Positions 7,027 to 7,303 of a DNA stretch of 7,303 bases are shown here, piece after piece. The notes beneath the pieces were generated by a model. It saw nothing but the letters and a program-made list of their open reading frames with translations. It searched no databases and was not told the DNA's origin. Made by a program: the position numbers and the translations under genes. Every line of letters begins with the position of its first letter. Position 1 is the stretch's first letter. Source of the DNA: Tissierellia bacterium (GTDB lineage: Bacteria > Bacillota > Clostridia > Tissierellales > Dethiosulfatibacteraceae); the NCBI GenBank assembly GCA_007116605.1, contig SKID01000110.1, positions 1 to 7,303 on the forward strand, written 5' to 3'.

Positions 7027-7303
7027 TCAACCTTCCTTTCCTAAATTATTAGCCAATATCTTCAAATCATTGAGATAGGGCAATGACGTAATACTGCCAT
7101 TTTTTGTCACTGTCAGTGCGGCTACCTCTTGGGCCATATTAATGGCTAGATCTATATTCTTATCAAGGCTGTATGCAGTAACAAATCCACCAATAAAGGC
7201 ATCTCCTGCAGCCGTTGTATTAACCACTTTTACTTTTTTTGCTGGATAGTGTACCACTGATGTCTGAGTATATACACAACATCCTTTTTCTCCTAAAGTT
7301 GTA
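7027..7303 (-). CDS. PfkB/ribokinase-family sugar kinase (C-terminal part, cut by right edge)
   Basis: Only the last 91 residues and the TGA stop are in the window; the frame is open to the edge, so the GTG at 7257 is an internal Val, not a start. The visible part begins TTLGEKGCCVYTQTS, continues VVHYPAKKVKVVNTTAAGDAF, and ends with a GSITSLP segment. TTAAGDAF carries the catalytic Asp of the PfkB signature near the ATP/sugar site. TLGEKG before it and the AAL-VTKNGSITSLP tail are typical of ribokinases, which phosphorylate ribose to ribose 5-phosphate. The first signature residue, often Asp, is Asn here; the PfkB pattern tolerates this. Ribokinase is the best guess, but a kinase for deoxyribose, another pentose or a nucleoside cannot be excluded from this fragment. 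It is the first gene seen in the operon and ends 2 bases before yjjI. Confidence 0.88.
   Translation of the reverse strand, partial: TTLGEKGCCVYTQTSVVHYPAKKVKVVNTTAAGDAFIGGFVTAYSLDKNIDLAINMAQEVAALTVTKNGSITSLPYLNDLKILANNLGKEG
7031..7040 (-). promoter_or_regulatory. Ribosome binding site deciding the yjjI start
   Basis: Minus-strand GAAAGGAAGG lies inside the last codons of the kinase gene. It ends 6 bases before the ATG at 7024-7022 but directly abuts the TTG at 7030-7028, so the ATG is the usable start. Confidence 0.75.

Noticed and set aside
7028..7030. TTG as the start of yjjI, two codons before the ATG
   Set aside because: The ribosome site GGAAGG directly abuts this TTG, too close for initiation, while the ATG at 7024 has a normal 6-base spacing.
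7255..7257. GTG as the start of a 76-residue protein
   Set aside because: The frame is open upstream to the window edge and continues as good ribokinase sequence (TTLGEKG), so this codon is an internal Val.

Overview
The window holds the middle of one long, tightly packed minus-strand operon. Seven genes are read right to left, with no coding capacity I believe on the plus strand. Base composition is A+T-rich, Shine-Dalgarno sequences are strong (AAGGAGG type), one start is TTG, and an oxygen-sensitive glycyl radical enzyme is encoded. Together these suggest an anaerobic Firmicute (Clostridia-like). That placement is inference; I cannot name the species.

In transcription order: (1) the C-terminal 91 residues of a PfkB/ribokinase-family sugar kinase, cut by the right edge; (2) a YjjI-family glycyl radical enzyme; (3) its YjjW-type radical-SAM activase, overlapping it by ATGA; (4) a cytoplasmic alpha/beta-hydrolase esterase with a TTG start; (5) a 696-residue ADP-ribosylglycohydrolase-family protein with an extra C-terminal beta-rich domain, overlapping the esterase by ATGA; (6) a BMP/PnrA-type substrate-binding lipoprotein; (7) the N-terminal 173 residues of the matching ABC transporter ATPase, cut by the left edge. 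The transporter permeases presumably lie beyond the left edge. A regulator, the operon promoter and the kinase start presumably lie beyond the right edge.

The genes read as an uptake-and-breakdown pathway for a ribosylated compound. A nucleoside-type ABC importer brings it in, an esterase may remove an acyl group, a glycohydrolase-fold enzyme may cut the ribosyl bond, and a sugar kinase phosphorylates the freed sugar. The YjjI/YjjW pair would add an anaerobic radical step of unknown chemistry. YjjI has no established reaction as far as I know, so the neighbourhood is the most interesting part of the window.

The only non-coding stretches are short: 65 bases between the binding protein and the ATPase, 24 bases before the binding protein, 11 bases before the esterase. 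The binding-protein gene is bracketed by inverted repeats. A perfect 10-bp stem with a short T-run follows it, and a 9-bp A+T-rich stem covers the stop codon of the gene before it. This fits separate tuning of binding-protein mRNA level. I see no internal promoter, tRNA, rRNA, CRISPR array, riboswitch or mobile element.
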